Origin: Geodermatophilus sp. YIM 151500
GTDB taxonomy: Bacteria; Actinomycetota; Actinomycetes; Mycobacteriales; Geodermatophilaceae
Direction of reading: 5' to 3'
NCBI RefSeq assembly: GCF_025716945.1
Contig: NZ_JAOVZT010000003.1
Span: forward strand, 273,898-337,897
Length of the DNA: 64,000 nt
Part shown: in pieces, positions 39,800-48,873 of the stretch
How the letters are laid out: every line of letters starts with the position of its first letter
How positions within the stretch are numbered: position 1 is the first letter of the stretch
Translations under genes and position numbers: made by a program
Notes under the pieces: model-generated
What the model was told of the DNA's origin: nothing
The model's input: the letters and a program-made list of their open reading frames with translations, nothing else
Databases searched by the model: none

Positions 39800-40502
39800 C
39801 CGGCCCTACACCTTGCTCAGCTGCGGGATGTCGATCGACGGCTACCTCGACAGCGCCGACGTCGCCCGCCTCGCCCTGTCCAACGCGGCCGACTTCGAGC
39901 GGGTGGACGCCGTCCGCGCCGGCTGCGACGCCATCCTGGTCGGGGCCGCGACGGTGCGCGCCGACAACCCGCGCCTGCTGGTGCGCTCGGCCGCGCGGCG
40001 CGCCGAGCGCGCGGCCCGCGGCCTCCCGGAGTCCCCCGCCAAGGTCACGGTGACCCGGCGGGGCGACCTCGACGCGGACGCCGCGTTCTTCCGCACGGGC
40101 ACCGGCGAGAAGCTCGTCTACTGCCCCAGCGCGACGGCTCCGGCCCTCCGGGCGCGGCTGGGGTCCCTGGCGACCGTCGTCGACGCCGGGTGGCAGGTGG
40201 ACATGCGCGACGTCAGCGAGGACCTGTCCGCGCGGGGGGTCGCCCGGCTGATGGTCGAGGGCGGCAGCACGATGCACACCCAGTTCCTCACCGCGGATCT
40301 GGCCGACGAGCTGCAGCTGGTCGTGGCACCCCTGTTCGTCGGGGACTCCCGTTCCCGCCGGTTCGTCGGCGACGGCCGTTTCCCCTGGAACCCGGACCGG
40401 CGGGCGACGCTCGCCGAGGTCCGGCAGATCGGTGACGTGGTGCTGCTGCGCTACGCGTTCTCCCCGCGGTTCTGCGCGGAGCACGACGGGAGCGGCCGGT
40501 GA
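39792..40502 (+). CDS. RibD C-terminal-domain (DHFR-like) reductase
   Basis: Encodes 236 residues of the bacterial RibD-C reductase family, related to 5-amino-6-(5-phosphoribosylamino)uracil reductase and dihydrofolate reductase. Landmarks are [57 protein letters not shown] and [20 protein letters not shown]. There is no deaminase domain. NADPH-dependent reduction of a pyrimidine intermediate formed by the adjacent GTP cyclohydrolase II is the natural guess. ATG 39792 overlaps the glycosyltransferase gene by eight bases. Confidence 0.88.
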   Translation: MADRPYTLLSCGMSIDGYLDSADVARLALSNAADFERVDAVRAGCDAILVGAATVRADNPRLLVRSAARRAERAARGLPESPAKVTVTRRGDLDADAAFFRTGTGEKLVYCPSATAPALRARLGSLATVVDAGWQVDMRDVSEDLSARGVARLMVEGGSTMHTQFLTADLADELQLVVAPLFVGDSRSRRFVGDGRFPWNPDRRATLAEVRQIGDVVLLRYAFSPRFCAEHDGSGR

Positions 40503-41158
40503 TGCCGGCCGGCCCGCCGGAGGCGCGGGTGCGGACCGGGATCGACGTGCCGCTGCGGTTCCCCGACGGCTACGCCACGGTCGCGCGGATGTTCACGTTC
40601 ACCGGGCTGGTCGACGGCCGTGAACACCTGGCGCTGTCCCTCGGCGTCCCGCCCGCGGTCCCGCTCGTCCGGCCGCACAGCGAGTGCGTGACCGGCGACG
40701 TGTTCGGCAGCCAGCGGTGCGACTGCGGCGCCCAACTGCGGGAAGCCGTCGAGCGCATCGCCGAGGCCGGCGGCTACCTGCTCTACCTGCGCCAGGAGGG
40801 CCGGGGCATCGGGCTGTACGAGAAGGTGGACGCCTACGCCCTGCAGGACGGCGGCCTGGACACCTACGAGGCCAACCTCGCGCTGGGCCATGCCGCGGAC
40901 GAGCGGGACTACACCGTCGCCGCCCAGATGCTGCACGCCCTCGGGGCCCGGACCGTCGCGCTGCTCAGCAACAACCCGGACAAGGCGGCGCAGCTGTCCC
41001 GCCTCGGCGTGGCGGTGGGCGAGCAACTGCCCACCGGGGTCCACCTGTCACCGGCCAACGCCGACTACCTCGCCACCAAGGCCCACCGGGGCGGGCACCG
41101 GCTGGCCGGCCTGCGCCCGAACGGCGCGCACCCGCGCCCACCGGTCGACCGCTGGTGA
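40499..41158 (+). CDS. ribA: GTP cyclohydrolase II
   Basis: Encodes 219 residues. It opens GTP to 2,5-diamino-6-ribosylamino-pyrimidinone phosphate, the first step of riboflavin-type pathways. Zinc ligands are C63, C74 and C76 ([17 protein letters not shown]). The catalytic [10 protein letters not shown] and [16 protein letters not shown] blocks are intact. It has no DHBP-synthase (RibB) domain, so it may be a second, pathway-specific copy rather than the housekeeping one. GTG 40499 overlaps the previous stop (GTGA); ATG 40502 is an alternative. It is the last gene of the operon, followed by a palindromic terminator. Confidence 0.9.
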   Translation: MMPAGPPEARVRTGIDVPLRFPDGYATVARMFTFTGLVDGREHLALSLGVPPAVPLVRPHSECVTGDVFGSQRCDCGAQLREAVERIAEAGGYLLYLRQEGRGIGLYEKVDAYALQDGGLDTYEANLALGHAADERDYTVAAQMLHALGARTVALLSNNPDKAAQLSRLGVAVGEQLPTGVHLSPANADYLATKAHRGGHRLAGLRPNGAHPRPPVDRW

Positions 41159-41164
41159 GCCGCT

Positions 41165-41184
41165 CCCACCGGTCGACCGGTGGG
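41165..41184. terminator. Perfect 20-base palindrome between convergent genes
   Basis: CCCACCGGTCGACCGGTGGG is fully self-complementary and fills most of the 30 bases between the ends of ribA (plus) and the phosphofructokinase gene (minus). A partial copy, CCACCGGTCGACCGCTGG, ends the ribA coding region. It probably serves as a bidirectional terminator. Confidence 0.6.
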
Positions 41185-41188
41185 TCGC

Positions 41189-43414
41189 TCAGCTCGAGTC
41201 CATGACCTGGGTGAGCGGTCGCAGCGCCAGCCACCGCTGCTCGAGCGGGCGCTGGACGCCGCGCTGCACCAGCGTGGGATAGGAGGTGAGATCGGTGAAC
41301 TGCAGCCGGCCGGACTGGAAGCCGATCATCGCGCTGGCCCGGGTGCCGGTCTCGAGCTGCTCGGCGAGGTACTCGATGCAGCGGGCGGTGAGCCGCGTGG
41401 CCTGGATCCGGTCGAACGGGGACGGGTCGCCGCCTTCCTGGATGTGCCCGAGGATCGCCTCCCGCGAGTCCCACAGCTCCCCGCCCTCCTTCTCGAAGAG
41501 CGCCCGGATGAAGCCGGTGCTGTAGACGGCGTCGGCGTGCTCGCTGCGGATCACCAGGCCGAGGCGCTTGCCGCCGCGGAACCCCTCGGCGAGCGCGCGC
41601 ACGTCGGCGGTCAGGTCGTCGAGCGTGATCCCCTCCTCGGGCAGGTACACCCGCTCGGCACCGCTGGCCAGCCCGCTCATCAGGGCCAGGTAGCCGCAGT
41701 CGTGCCCCATCACCTCCACGACGAAGCAGCGGCGCGACGCCACCGCCGACTGCTTGATCTTGTCGATGTCCGAGACGATGCTGTTCAGCGCCGTGTCGCT
41801 GCCGATCGTCAGCTCGGTCGCGGGCAGGTCGTTGTTGATCGTCATCGGCAGGCAGACGATCGGGATGTCGAGCGACGCGTGCCGCCGTCGGGCGGCGTGC
41901 AGCGCGTACGCCGCGGCGTAGCCGGCCCAGCCGCCCGCCATGAGCAGCCCGTCGATCCGGTGCGCGGCGACCTCCTCGGCGATCCGCTCGACGGCGGCGT
42001 CGTCGGGCACGTACCGGTTGGTGCCGAGCTCGGCCCCGCCGGAGGAGACCCACCCGCTGACGTCCATCCAGCCGACCTCGTGGACGTCGCCGTCGCGCAG
42101 CCCGCGGAAGCCGTTGCGCACCGCGAGCGTCGAGTAGCCGCGGTCGAGGGTCAGCCGGACCGCCGCCCGCACCGCGGTGTTCATCCCCGGCGCCGGGCCG
42201 CCGCCGTGGACGACGGCCACGCGGAAGCGCGTGCGCCCCGACAGGGTCGGCCGTGGCGCGGCCTGCTGCATGGTGGTGAGGATCTGGAACGACTCGTGGA
42301 AGCTCCCCCCGCGCAGCTTCATCGCGCCGTCGATGTCCTGCGCCTCGATCCGGCCCGCGACGGTGTGGGTCTTCGCGACGCAGTCCATCAGCGGTGAGCT
42401 GACCAGCTGGTTGCCGCGGATGCCGACCAGCTGCGGCGGGGTGTCCGGCGAGGCGGCGAGCAGTTGCCGGACGGCGGCGTGGCCCAGCTCCGTGCCCAGC
42501 CGGCGGTCGAACGCGCTCGGCGCGCCGCCGCGCTGGACGTGGCCGAGGATCGTGACCCGGGCGTCCTCCCCCAGCTCCCGCATGAGGATCTGCCGGACGT
42601 CCTCCCCGGTGATGCGCCGGCCGTGGCGGTCCTGCGCGCCCTCGGCGACGACGACGAGGTTGCGGCGCCGGCCGCTCTCCCGGCCGGCGCGCAGCACCGA
42701 GCACATCAGGCTCGGCCAGTCGTCGTCGGCCGGCGGACGCTCGGGGATGAGCACCCAGTTCGCCCCGGCGGCCAGCGAGGACATGAGGGCCAGGTAGCCG
42801 CAGTGCCGGCCCATGACCTCGACGACGAAGGTGCGCTGGTGGCTGGATGCGGTGCTGTCCAGGGCGTCGAGCGCCTCGACGATGCGGTGCAGGGCCGTGT
42901 CGGCCCCGATGGTCATGTCGGTGCCGAACATGTCGTTGTCGATCGAGCCGACCAGGCCGACGAGCCGGAGGAACCGGTGCTCCTCGGCCGTGCGGGGATG
43001 GACCTCCCCGGCGTCGACCAGCTCGGCGAGCAGCTCGGGCCACTCCTCGCGGAACAGGTTGGCCCCGGTCAGGCTGCCGTCACCGCCGATGACGACCAGC
43101 GCGTCGATGCCCCGGTCGACCAGGTTGCGCGCCGCCTTCCGGCGGCCCTCGCGCTTCCGGAAGACCTCCGACCGCGCGGTGCCGATCACCGTGCCGCCGC
43201 GCTGCAGGATGCCCCCGACGTCCGCCGACTCGAACCGCCGGATGAGGTCGCCGCCCTCGACCAGGCCCTGGTAGCCCTCGAAGACCGCGTGCACGTCGAT
43301 GCCGTGGTACCGCGCCGACCTCACCACGGCGCGCACGGCCGAGTTCATCCCACCGGCGTCGCCGCCGCTGGTGAGCACCGCGATGCTGGACGGCGCGGCC
43401 GCCTGCGAGTCCAT
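41189..43414 (-). CDS. Tandem-domain 6-phosphofructokinase
   Basis: Encodes 741 residues with two PFK-A domains in one chain, the layout of animal and fungal enzymes. The N-half (about 10-370) has LTSGGDAGGMNSAVRA, VIGGDGSLTGA and the catalytic GSIDNDMFGTD, so it should phosphorylate fructose-6-phosphate. The C-half (about 400-740) keeps PAPGMNTAVRAAVR but reads AGGWAGYAAA at the nucleotide loop and MTINNDLPATE at the catalytic loop. The catalytic Asp is lost, which suggests a regulatory half. ATG 43414 has no Shine-Dalgarno. TAGCTT six bases upstream suggests a leaderless transcript. Confidence 0.88.
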   Translation of the reverse strand: MDSQAAAPSSIAVLTSGGDAGGMNSAVRAVVRSARYHGIDVHAVFEGYQGLVEGGDLIRRFESADVGGILQRGGTVIGTARSEVFRKREGRRKAARNLVDRGIDALVVIGGDGSLTGANLFREEWPELLAELVDAGEVHPRTAEEHRFLRLVGLVGSIDNDMFGTDMTIGADTALHRIVEALDALDSTASSHQRTFVVEVMGRHCGYLALMSSLAAGANWVLIPERPPADDDWPSLMCSVLRAGRESGRRRNLVVVAEGAQDRHGRRITGEDVRQILMRELGEDARVTILGHVQRGGAPSAFDRRLGTELGHAAVRQLLAASPDTPPQLVGIRGNQLVSSPLMDCVAKTHTVAGRIEAQDIDGAMKLRGGSFHESFQILTTMQQAAPRPTLSGRTRFRVAVVHGGGPAPGMNTAVRAAVRLTLDRGYSTLAVRNGFRGLRDGDVHEVGWMDVSGWVSSGGAELGTNRYVPDDAAVERIAEEVAAHRIDGLLMAGGWAGYAAAYALHAARRRHASLDIPIVCLPMTINNDLPATELTIGSDTALNSIVSDIDKIKQSAVASRRCFVVEVMGHDCGYLALMSGLASGAERVYLPEEGITLDDLTADVRALAEGFRGGKRLGLVIRSEHADAVYSTGFIRALFEKEGGELWDSREAILGHIQEGGDPSPFDRIQATRLTARCIEYLAEQLETGTRASAMIGFQSGRLQFTDLTSYPTLVQRGVQRPLEQRWLALRPLTQVMDSS

Positions 43415-43603
43415 GCGCCGAAGCTAGTGCCTGGCCGGTTCCCGCGCCGCCGGCTGCGCCGGTCCGCGTGTGCGCGGCGGTCCCGTTGTCCTTCCCACCC
43501 CGGCGTTCGCGCGGCATGCTCGACCGGCCCGGTCCCGGCGGGAGCGGACGCCGGATGCCGGACGCGTCGCCAGGACGATCTCCGTCGTGGAGGAGTGCGC
43601 ACG

Positions 43604-45040
43604 ATGAGCGACACAGCGGCCGGCACCATGGACCCGACGTTCTACCGCAGCCCGTCCGAGGCGATCGCCGCGCCGACCGAGGAGCTGGCCTACGTGGTGG
43701 CCTTCGACCGCGCCGGCCGGCGTCCTGATGCGCTGACGGTGGTCGACGTCGACGCCGGCTCCGACCAGTACGGCCGCATCGTCGGCTGGGCGGACCTGCC
43801 GACGACGGGCGACGAGCTGCACCACTTCGGCTGGAACGCCTGCTCCAGCGCCCTGAAGCACGAGGGCCACCACATGGGTGCCGACGGCCTGCAGCGTCGC
43901 TACCTGCTGCTGCCCGGCCTGCGCAGCTCGCGCATCCACGTCTACGACACCCGGCCCGATCCCCGGTCGCCCCGGCTGCACAAGACGGTCGAGGCCGAGG
44001 AGCTGGCGAACAGAGCGGGCTACTCGCGCCCGCACACCCTGCACTGCGGTCCGGACGGCGTCTTCCTCACCTGCCTCGGCAGCGCGGACGTGTCGGCCGA
44101 CGGCGGCGACGGGCCCGGCGGGATCGCCCTCCTCGACCACGCCACCTTCGACGTCCTGCGCGCCTGGGAGACCGACCGGGGGCCGCAGTACCTCGCCTAC
44201 GACGCGTGGTGGCACCTCAACCAGAACACCCTGGTCTCCAGCGAGTGGGGCACGCCGTCGATGGTCGAGGACGGCCTGGTGCCGGACCTCCTGCTCGGCG
44301 GGAAGTACGGCCACCAGCTGCACTTCTGGGACCTCGCCGAGGGCCGGCACCGGCAGACGGTCGACCTCGGCGCCGAGCACCAGATGGTCCTGGAGCTGCG
44401 GCCGTCGCACGACCCCGAGGCCACCTGGGGTTTCGTCGGCGTCGTCGTCTCGACCGCCGACCTGTCCGCCTCGGTGTGGCGCTGGCACCGCGACGGCGAC
44501 GAGTGGCGGGTCGACAAGGTGATCACCATCCCGGCGGAACCGGCCGACCCCGCCGACCTGCCGCCGGCCCTGCAGCCGTTCGGCGCGGTGCCGCCGCTCG
44601 TCACCGACATCGACCTGTCGGTCGACGACCGGATGCTGTACGTCTCCTGCTGGGGCATCGGCGAGCTCAAGCAGTACGACGTCTCCGACCCGGCGCAGCC
44701 GCGCGAGGCCGGGTCGGTGCGGCTCGGCGGCATCGTCCGCAGGGCCGCGCACCCGGCCGCACCGGACGAGCCCCTGGCGGGGGGTCCGCAGATGGTCGAG
44801 GTGAGCAGGGACGGGCGGCGCATCTACGTCACCAACTCGCTCTACGGCGCCTGGGACGACCAGTTCTTCCCCGCGGGGGTCGGGGCGTGGATGGCCAAGC
44901 TGGACGCCGACCCCGAGCGCGGCGGGCTGTCGGTCGACGAGCGCTTCTTCCCGCACGGGGACGACTGGCGCGGCCTGCGTCCGCACCAGGTCCGCCTGCA
45001 GGGCGGCGACGCCTCCTCCGACTCCTACTGCTACCGCTGA
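43604..45040 (+). CDS. SBP56 family protein (selenium-binding / methanethiol oxidase)
   Basis: Encodes 478 residues of the seven-bladed SBP56 propeller family. Bacterial members are methanethiol oxidases that yield formaldehyde, H2S and H2O2. Conserved blocks are the start with FYRSPSEAIAAPTEELAYV, HHFGWNACSSALKHEGHH (copper/thiol site region), RPHTLHCGPDGVFLTCLG, DLSVDDRMLYVSCWG and the C-terminal LRPHQVRLQGGDASSDSYCY. ATG 43604 follows GGAGGAG. No signal peptide is seen, although periplasmic versions exist. It is 79 bases upstream of the GYD gene on the same strand. Confidence 0.88.
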   Translation: MSDTAAGTMDPTFYRSPSEAIAAPTEELAYVVAFDRAGRRPDALTVVDVDAGSDQYGRIVGWADLPTTGDELHHFGWNACSSALKHEGHHMGADGLQRRYLLLPGLRSSRIHVYDTRPDPRSPRLHKTVEAEELANRAGYSRPHTLHCGPDGVFLTCLGSADVSADGGDGPGGIALLDHATFDVLRAWETDRGPQYLAYDAWWHLNQNTLVSSEWGTPSMVEDGLVPDLLLGGKYGHQLHFWDLAEGRHRQTVDLGAEHQMVLELRPSHDPEATWGFVGVVVSTADLSASVWRWHRDGDEWRVDKVITIPAEPADPADLPPALQPFGAVPPLVTDIDLSVDDRMLYVSCWGIGELKQYDVSDPAQPREAGSVRLGGIVRRAAHPAAPDEPLAGGPQMVEVSRDGRRIYVTNSLYGAWDDQFFPAGVGAWMAKLDADPERGGLSVDERFFPHGDDWRGLRPHQVRLQGGDASSDSYCYR

Positions 45041-45075
45041 TCCCCGCTACCGCTGATCCCCGCCACCGCTGATCC
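45030..45075. repeat. 16-base tandem repeats at the end of the SBP56 gene
   Basis: Copies are at 45030-45045, 45046-45061 and 45062-45075 (partial) of GCTACCGCTGATCCCC. The first copy contains the final codons and stop of the SBP56 gene and the rest are intergenic, so duplication copied the gene end. Confidence 0.85.
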
Positions 45076-45119
45076 GTCCTCGTCCTCCGTGCTTCCGCGA
45101 CGCACGGGAAGGAGATCCG

Positions 45120-45446
45120 ATGCCGCTCTACCTGACCAGGTTCAGCTACACGCCGGAGACCTGGGCCCGGCTGATCGGGAACCCGGAGGACCGCCGGGAG
45201 GCGGCTCGGTCCTACATCGAGTCCGTCGGCGGGACGCTGCACGGGTTCTGGTACGCGTTCGGCCCGCATGACGGCTACACGCTGTGGGAGGCCCCCGACA
45301 ACGTCTCCATGGCCGCGGTGGCCCTCGCGCTCGGCGCCGGAGGCGCGCTGCGCCCGGTCGAGACGACGGTGCTGATGACCGTCGAGGAGACGATGGACGC
45401 GATGCGCAAGGCCCAGCAGGTCCGGTACCGACCGCCGGGCGCGTAA
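45120..45446 (+). CDS. GYD domain-containing protein
   Basis: Encodes 108 residues of the GYD family of small ferredoxin-like proteins. Landmarks are MPLYLTRFSYTPETWARLI, SYIESVGGTLHGFWYAFGPHDGYTLWEAP (the GYD motif reads DGYTLWEAPD) and a C-terminal helix EETMDAMRKAQ. GGAAGGAG precedes ATG 45120. Its function is unknown. It is likely co-transcribed with the SBP56 gene and converges on the CoA-transferase gene at 45502. Confidence 0.82.
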   Translation: MPLYLTRFSYTPETWARLIGNPEDRREAARSYIESVGGTLHGFWYAFGPHDGYTLWEAPDNVSMAAVALALGAGGALRPVETTVLMTVEETMDAMRKAQQVRYRPPGA

Positions 45447-45501
45447 CGCTTCGGATCCCGAGCGACCCCGGCCTGCCCGCCCGGGTGCGCCCGTACCGCG
45501 C

Positions 45502-46734
45502 TCAGACGGCGCCCGCCTCGCGCAGCTCCGCGATGCCGGCGTCGTCGTACCCGAACTCCCGGAGGATGTCGTCGGTGTGCTGCCCGTGAAGCGGTGGGGC
45601 GGTGCGCACGCTGGCCGGCGTCCTGGACAGCTTGTACGGCACGCCGAAGAACTTCATCGGTCGTCCGACCGGGGTGTCGAGGGTCACGATCATCTCGTTG
45701 TGCAGGGCCTGCGGGTCCGAGAACGCCTCCTCGAACGTCTTGACCGGCGCGACGAACATGTCCTCGGGCTCCATGAGTTCCAGCCACTCGGCGGTCGTGC
45801 GCTGCGCGAGAGCGGCCTCCAGCCGCGCCGCCATCTCTTCCCGGTTGCGGTCGCGCGCCCAGTAGTCCCGGAAACGCTCCTCCTGGGTGAGGTCGTCGAT
45901 GCCGATGATTCGGCACAACGTCGAGATCTGCCGCCCGCTGGACAGCGCGATGTGCCCATCCTTGGTCGCATAGAACCCGTACGGCGGTGGCGTGTACGGG
46001 CTGGCGTGCATCGTCGGCCGGCGACGCGGCTCGCCGGCCGACGTGTTCATGAAGTGGAGGCCCCATTCGGCCAGGCCCGCGAGCGCGCTGTCGTACAGGC
46101 ACACCCGGACGTGCTGCCCTTCACCGGTCCGCTGTCGGTGCACGAGCGCCGCGGCGACGGCGAAACCACCGTTCATCCCGCCGAGCAGGTCGGCGATGGC
46201 CACGCCGACCGGTTGCGGTCGCCCGTGCGCGTCGGAGTTCACGGCGCCCCATCCCGTCAGTGCTTCGACGAGGACGTCCTGACCGGGCTTGGAGCCGTAC
46301 GGGCCGTCCGGGCCGTAGCCGCTCGCGGACGCGTAGATGATCGAGGGGTTGATGGCCGCGCACTGCTCGTAGCCGATGCCGAGCCGCTCCATCACCCCTG
46401 GCCGGAAGTTCTCGTAGACGACGTCGATGTCGGGAAGCATCCTGTGCACGACCTCGATGCCACGCGGCGACTTGAGGTCGAGCGTCATGCTCCGCTTGTT
46501 GCGGTTGTTGGCCAGGAAGCCGGACGAGTAGATGCGGGAGTCCTCGGGATCGACCCCGTAGCGCCCGCGTTCGCCGTAGCGTTCGTCGGCACGACCGTCG
46601 GGCGTCAGCGCCTCCCGCCGTTCCACCTTGATGACGTCGGCGCCCATGTCCGCGAGCATCTGGGTGGCGTACGGCCCCTGCATGCGCTCGGTGAAGTCGA
46701 GGATGCGGATGCCGTGCAGCGGGCCGTTGGTCAT
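45502..46734 (-). CDS. CaiB/BaiF CoA-transferase (copy 2)
   Basis: Encodes a 410-residue class III CoA-transferase that moves CoA between carboxylic acids. It has the start GIRILDFTERMQGPYATQMLADMGADVIKVE, the catalytic Asp in KPGQD153VLVEAL, and the GEGQHVRVCLYDSAL block. It is closely similar along its length to the second CoA-transferase at 53409-54617 (same TPDGR, NRNK and PPPYGFYATKDGH stretches), so they are paralogues. AAGGAGA precedes ATG 46734. It is the last gene of the catabolic locus. The acid it activates is unknown. Confidence 0.9.
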   Translation of the reverse strand: MTNGPLHGIRILDFTERMQGPYATQMLADMGADVIKVERREALTPDGRADERYGERGRYGVDPEDSRIYSSGFLANNRNKRSMTLDLKSPRGIEVVHRMLPDIDVVYENFRPGVMERLGIGYEQCAAINPSIIYASASGYGPDGPYGSKPGQDVLVEALTGWGAVNSDAHGRPQPVGVAIADLLGGMNGGFAVAAALVHRQRTGEGQHVRVCLYDSALAGLAEWGLHFMNTSAGEPRRRPTMHASPYTPPPYGFYATKDGHIALSSGRQISTLCRIIGIDDLTQEERFRDYWARDRNREEMAARLEAALAQRTTAEWLELMEPEDMFVAPVKTFEEAFSDPQALHNEMIVTLDTPVGRPMKFFGVPYKLSRTPASVRTAPPLHGQHTDDILREFGYDDAGIAELREAGAV

Positions 46735-46929
46735 GTCGGGTCTGTCTCCTTGTCCGTGGAACGTGCAGCGAGCCGGTGCGGCCCGGGACGCCCCTGGGTG
46801 TCGGGGGTTCGGCTAGGGATGGTCTGCGGCTGGGCCGTCCACGAGCGGGACCTGAGCCCGTCCACGGGTGGTCATCACCCCGGCCTCGTTCTCGGCCCAG
46901 AGGTCGACGTGCACACGCAGCCCGTCCTC

Positions 46930-47895
46930 CTAGCTCCTCGGGGAGAGGATGGCCAGACGGCGTCGCTGCCGGCGCGTGGTGGGCTGCGCCGTCCGGGGGT
47001 CCAGGCGCGCGTAGGTCAGGTCCACCAGGAGGTTCACGGTGATGACCATGATCGCCACGACGAAGACGCAGGCCTCGATGAGGGGCAGGTCGCGACGCTC
47101 GATGGCCTGGATGAAGAGCGATCCGATCCCCGGCCAGGCGAAGATCGTCTCGATGACGATCGCCCCGTTCAGGAAGGTGGCGATCTCGTCGCCGGTCACG
47201 GTGATGATCGGGATCGCGGAGTTCCGGAGGGCGTCCCGGCGCACGATCCGGCCTTCCGGTACGCCCTTGGCCCGCAGCGTGTTGATGTACGGCTTGTCCA
47301 TCTCCTCCACGAGGGCGGAGCGGGCCACCTGGGCGATCCGTCCGATGGGCCGGACGGCGAGCGTCAAGGCCGGCAGCAGGACGTATTCGAGCCCACCGAA
47401 CCCCGAGGTCGGCAGCAACCCCCACTGGACGCCCACGACCAGGATGAGCATCAGGCCCAGCCAGAAGTCGGCGATCGACACCCCGGCCAGCGAGATCGTG
47501 GTGAGGATCCGGTCGCTGACGGATCCCGGCTTGATGGCCGACCGGGTGCCGAGCAGCAGGGCCAGCGGCACGGCGATCGCCAGGGACACCGCTGTGAGGA
47601 ACAAGGTCGCCGGGACCCGTTCCAGCGCGAGCGGGAGCGAAGGCACTCCCTGCCACAGCGACTCCCCGAAGTCGCCGACCGCCCAGCCTGCGATGGTGCG
47701 CCCGAACCGCTCCCAGAACGGGTCGTCCAACCCGAGGGATGCCCGCAGGTCCAGGTAGACCTGCCGCGGCGCGTCGGCCGGCAGCATCAGGCGCGCCGGA
47801 TCACCAATCCGGTCCACGACGACGAAGACCAGGATCAGCACCCCGACCAGCACGATCAGCGAGTGCGCCAGCCGCTTCAACGCGTATGTGGCCAT
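46930..47895 (-). CDS. ABC transporter permease, DppB/OppB type
   Basis: Encodes 321 residues with six membrane segments. It has the DppB N-terminus (TYALKRLAHSLIVLVGVLILVF), the GLDDPFWERFGRTIAG periplasmic loop and the EAA loop NTLRAKGVPEGRIVRRDALRNSAIP that docks the ATPase. The partner permease is at 56153-57064 and the ATPases at 51407-53382, so the importer genes are scattered among enzyme genes. GAGACGACG precedes ATG 47895. A 195-base gap (46735-46929) without features lies downstream. Confidence 0.9.
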   Translation of the reverse strand: MATYALKRLAHSLIVLVGVLILVFVVVDRIGDPARLMLPADAPRQVYLDLRASLGLDDPFWERFGRTIAGWAVGDFGESLWQGVPSLPLALERVPATLFLTAVSLAIAVPLALLLGTRSAIKPGSVSDRILTTISLAGVSIADFWLGLMLILVVGVQWGLLPTSGFGGLEYVLLPALTLAVRPIGRIAQVARSALVEEMDKPYINTLRAKGVPEGRIVRRDALRNSAIPIITVTGDEIATFLNGAIVIETIFAWPGIGSLFIQAIERRDLPLIEACVFVVAIMVITVNLLVDLTYARLDPRTAQPTTRRQRRRLAILSPRS

Positions 47896-47953
47896 CGTCG
47901 TCTCCTGTTCTCGGGCGCTCGCGTCTCGCGGGTGAGGGTCGGCGTCGCGTCGA

Positions 47954-48757
47954 TCAGTACTGACCGGCCGGGGCCGAGGCGGGCGTCGTCCCTGCCGGGC
48001 CGGCCTTCGCGATGGCGAGCTGCTCGCGCACGGCCGCGCCGTAGAGCGCCGCGTCCGACGCGACGGTGATCATGTCGAAGCCCTGCTCCGAGTAGCCCTG
48101 CGCGATCCGGCCGTTGGCCGCCTGGATGCCGGCCGCGATCCCGTTGTCCCGGCAGGCCTTCAGGATGTCCTCGATGACCTGCAGGAAGTCCTCCCGGGGA
48201 GGCGTGTGGTTCGGCTCGTAGCCCATCCCCAGGGCGAGGTCGCTGGGCCCGATGTAGATGGCGTCGACCCCGGGAGTGGCCGCGATGTCCGCCGTGTTCC
48301 GGATCCCGTCGGCGGTCTCGACCATCACGATGCACGCCACATCGGCCAGCGCCGCGGGGTCGGTGGTCCCGATCGTGTCGCGCGCGCGCACCGGTCCGAA
48401 GGAACGCATCCCGGCCGGCGGGTACTTGCAGGCCGCGACCGCGGCCGCGGCCTCCTCCGCGTTGTTGACCATGGGGACGACGACGCCCAGGGCCCCGGCG
48501 TCGAGAACCTGCATGATGCGTGCCGGCTCGTTCCAGCCGACCCTCGCGATCGGGATGCCGCCACCGGCGGTGATCCCCTGCATCATCGGGACGCCCGTGC
48601 TGTGGTCGACGAGGCCGTGCTGGTAGTCGACGCAGACGTAGTCCAGGCCCTGTCGAGCGACGATCTCCGCCTGCACGGACCCGGGAGTGGTCAACCAGAG
48701 GCCGTAGGTCTTGCGCCCCGCGGCCCAGGCAGCGATCAACGGGTTGTTCGACGCCAT
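47954..48757 (-). CDS. HpcH/HpaI aldolase family protein (catabolic locus)
   Basis: Encodes 267 residues of the 2,4-dihydroxyhept-2-ene-1,7-dioate aldolase family. It has the TYGLWLTTPGSVQAEIVARQGLDYVCVDYQHG start, then GALGVVVPMVNNAEEAAAAVAACKYPP. The metal-ligand Glu is in CIVMVETADGIRNTADIAA and the Asp in AIYIGPSDLALGMG. It cleaves a hydroxy-oxo acid to pyruvate or a related 2-oxo acid plus an aldehyde. It sits between the solute-binding protein and the DppB-type permease, and would be one of the carbon-carbon cleavage steps of the locus. Confidence 0.88.
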   Translation of the reverse strand: MASNNPLIAAWAAGRKTYGLWLTTPGSVQAEIVARQGLDYVCVDYQHGLVDHSTGVPMMQGITAGGGIPIARVGWNEPARIMQVLDAGALGVVVPMVNNAEEAAAAVAACKYPPAGMRSFGPVRARDTIGTTDPAALADVACIVMVETADGIRNTADIAATPGVDAIYIGPSDLALGMGYEPNHTPPREDFLQVIEDILKACRDNGIAAGIQAANGRIAQGYSEQGFDMITVASDAALYGAAVREQLAIAKAGPAGTTPASAPAGQY

Positions 48758-48873
48758 GTCGTCTTCTCCATCTCGGACGGTGTGTCGGTGTTCCGGCGCG
48801 AGCGGCGCGCAGGGGATTGCGGTGCCGGGGCGGCCCCTCCGGGCCGCCCCGGCCCGTGGCGGAGCGGACGGGC

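Noticed and set aside
42464-43603. Upstream in-frame extension of the SBP56 gene
   Set aside because: The extension is antisense to the phosphofructokinase gene, and ATG 43604 has a strong ribosome site.
45447-45464. Terminator hairpin between the GYD and CoA-transferase genes
   Set aside because: The stem CGCTTCGG/CCGAGCG has a bulge and is short, so it is not stronger than random hairpins in this DNA.
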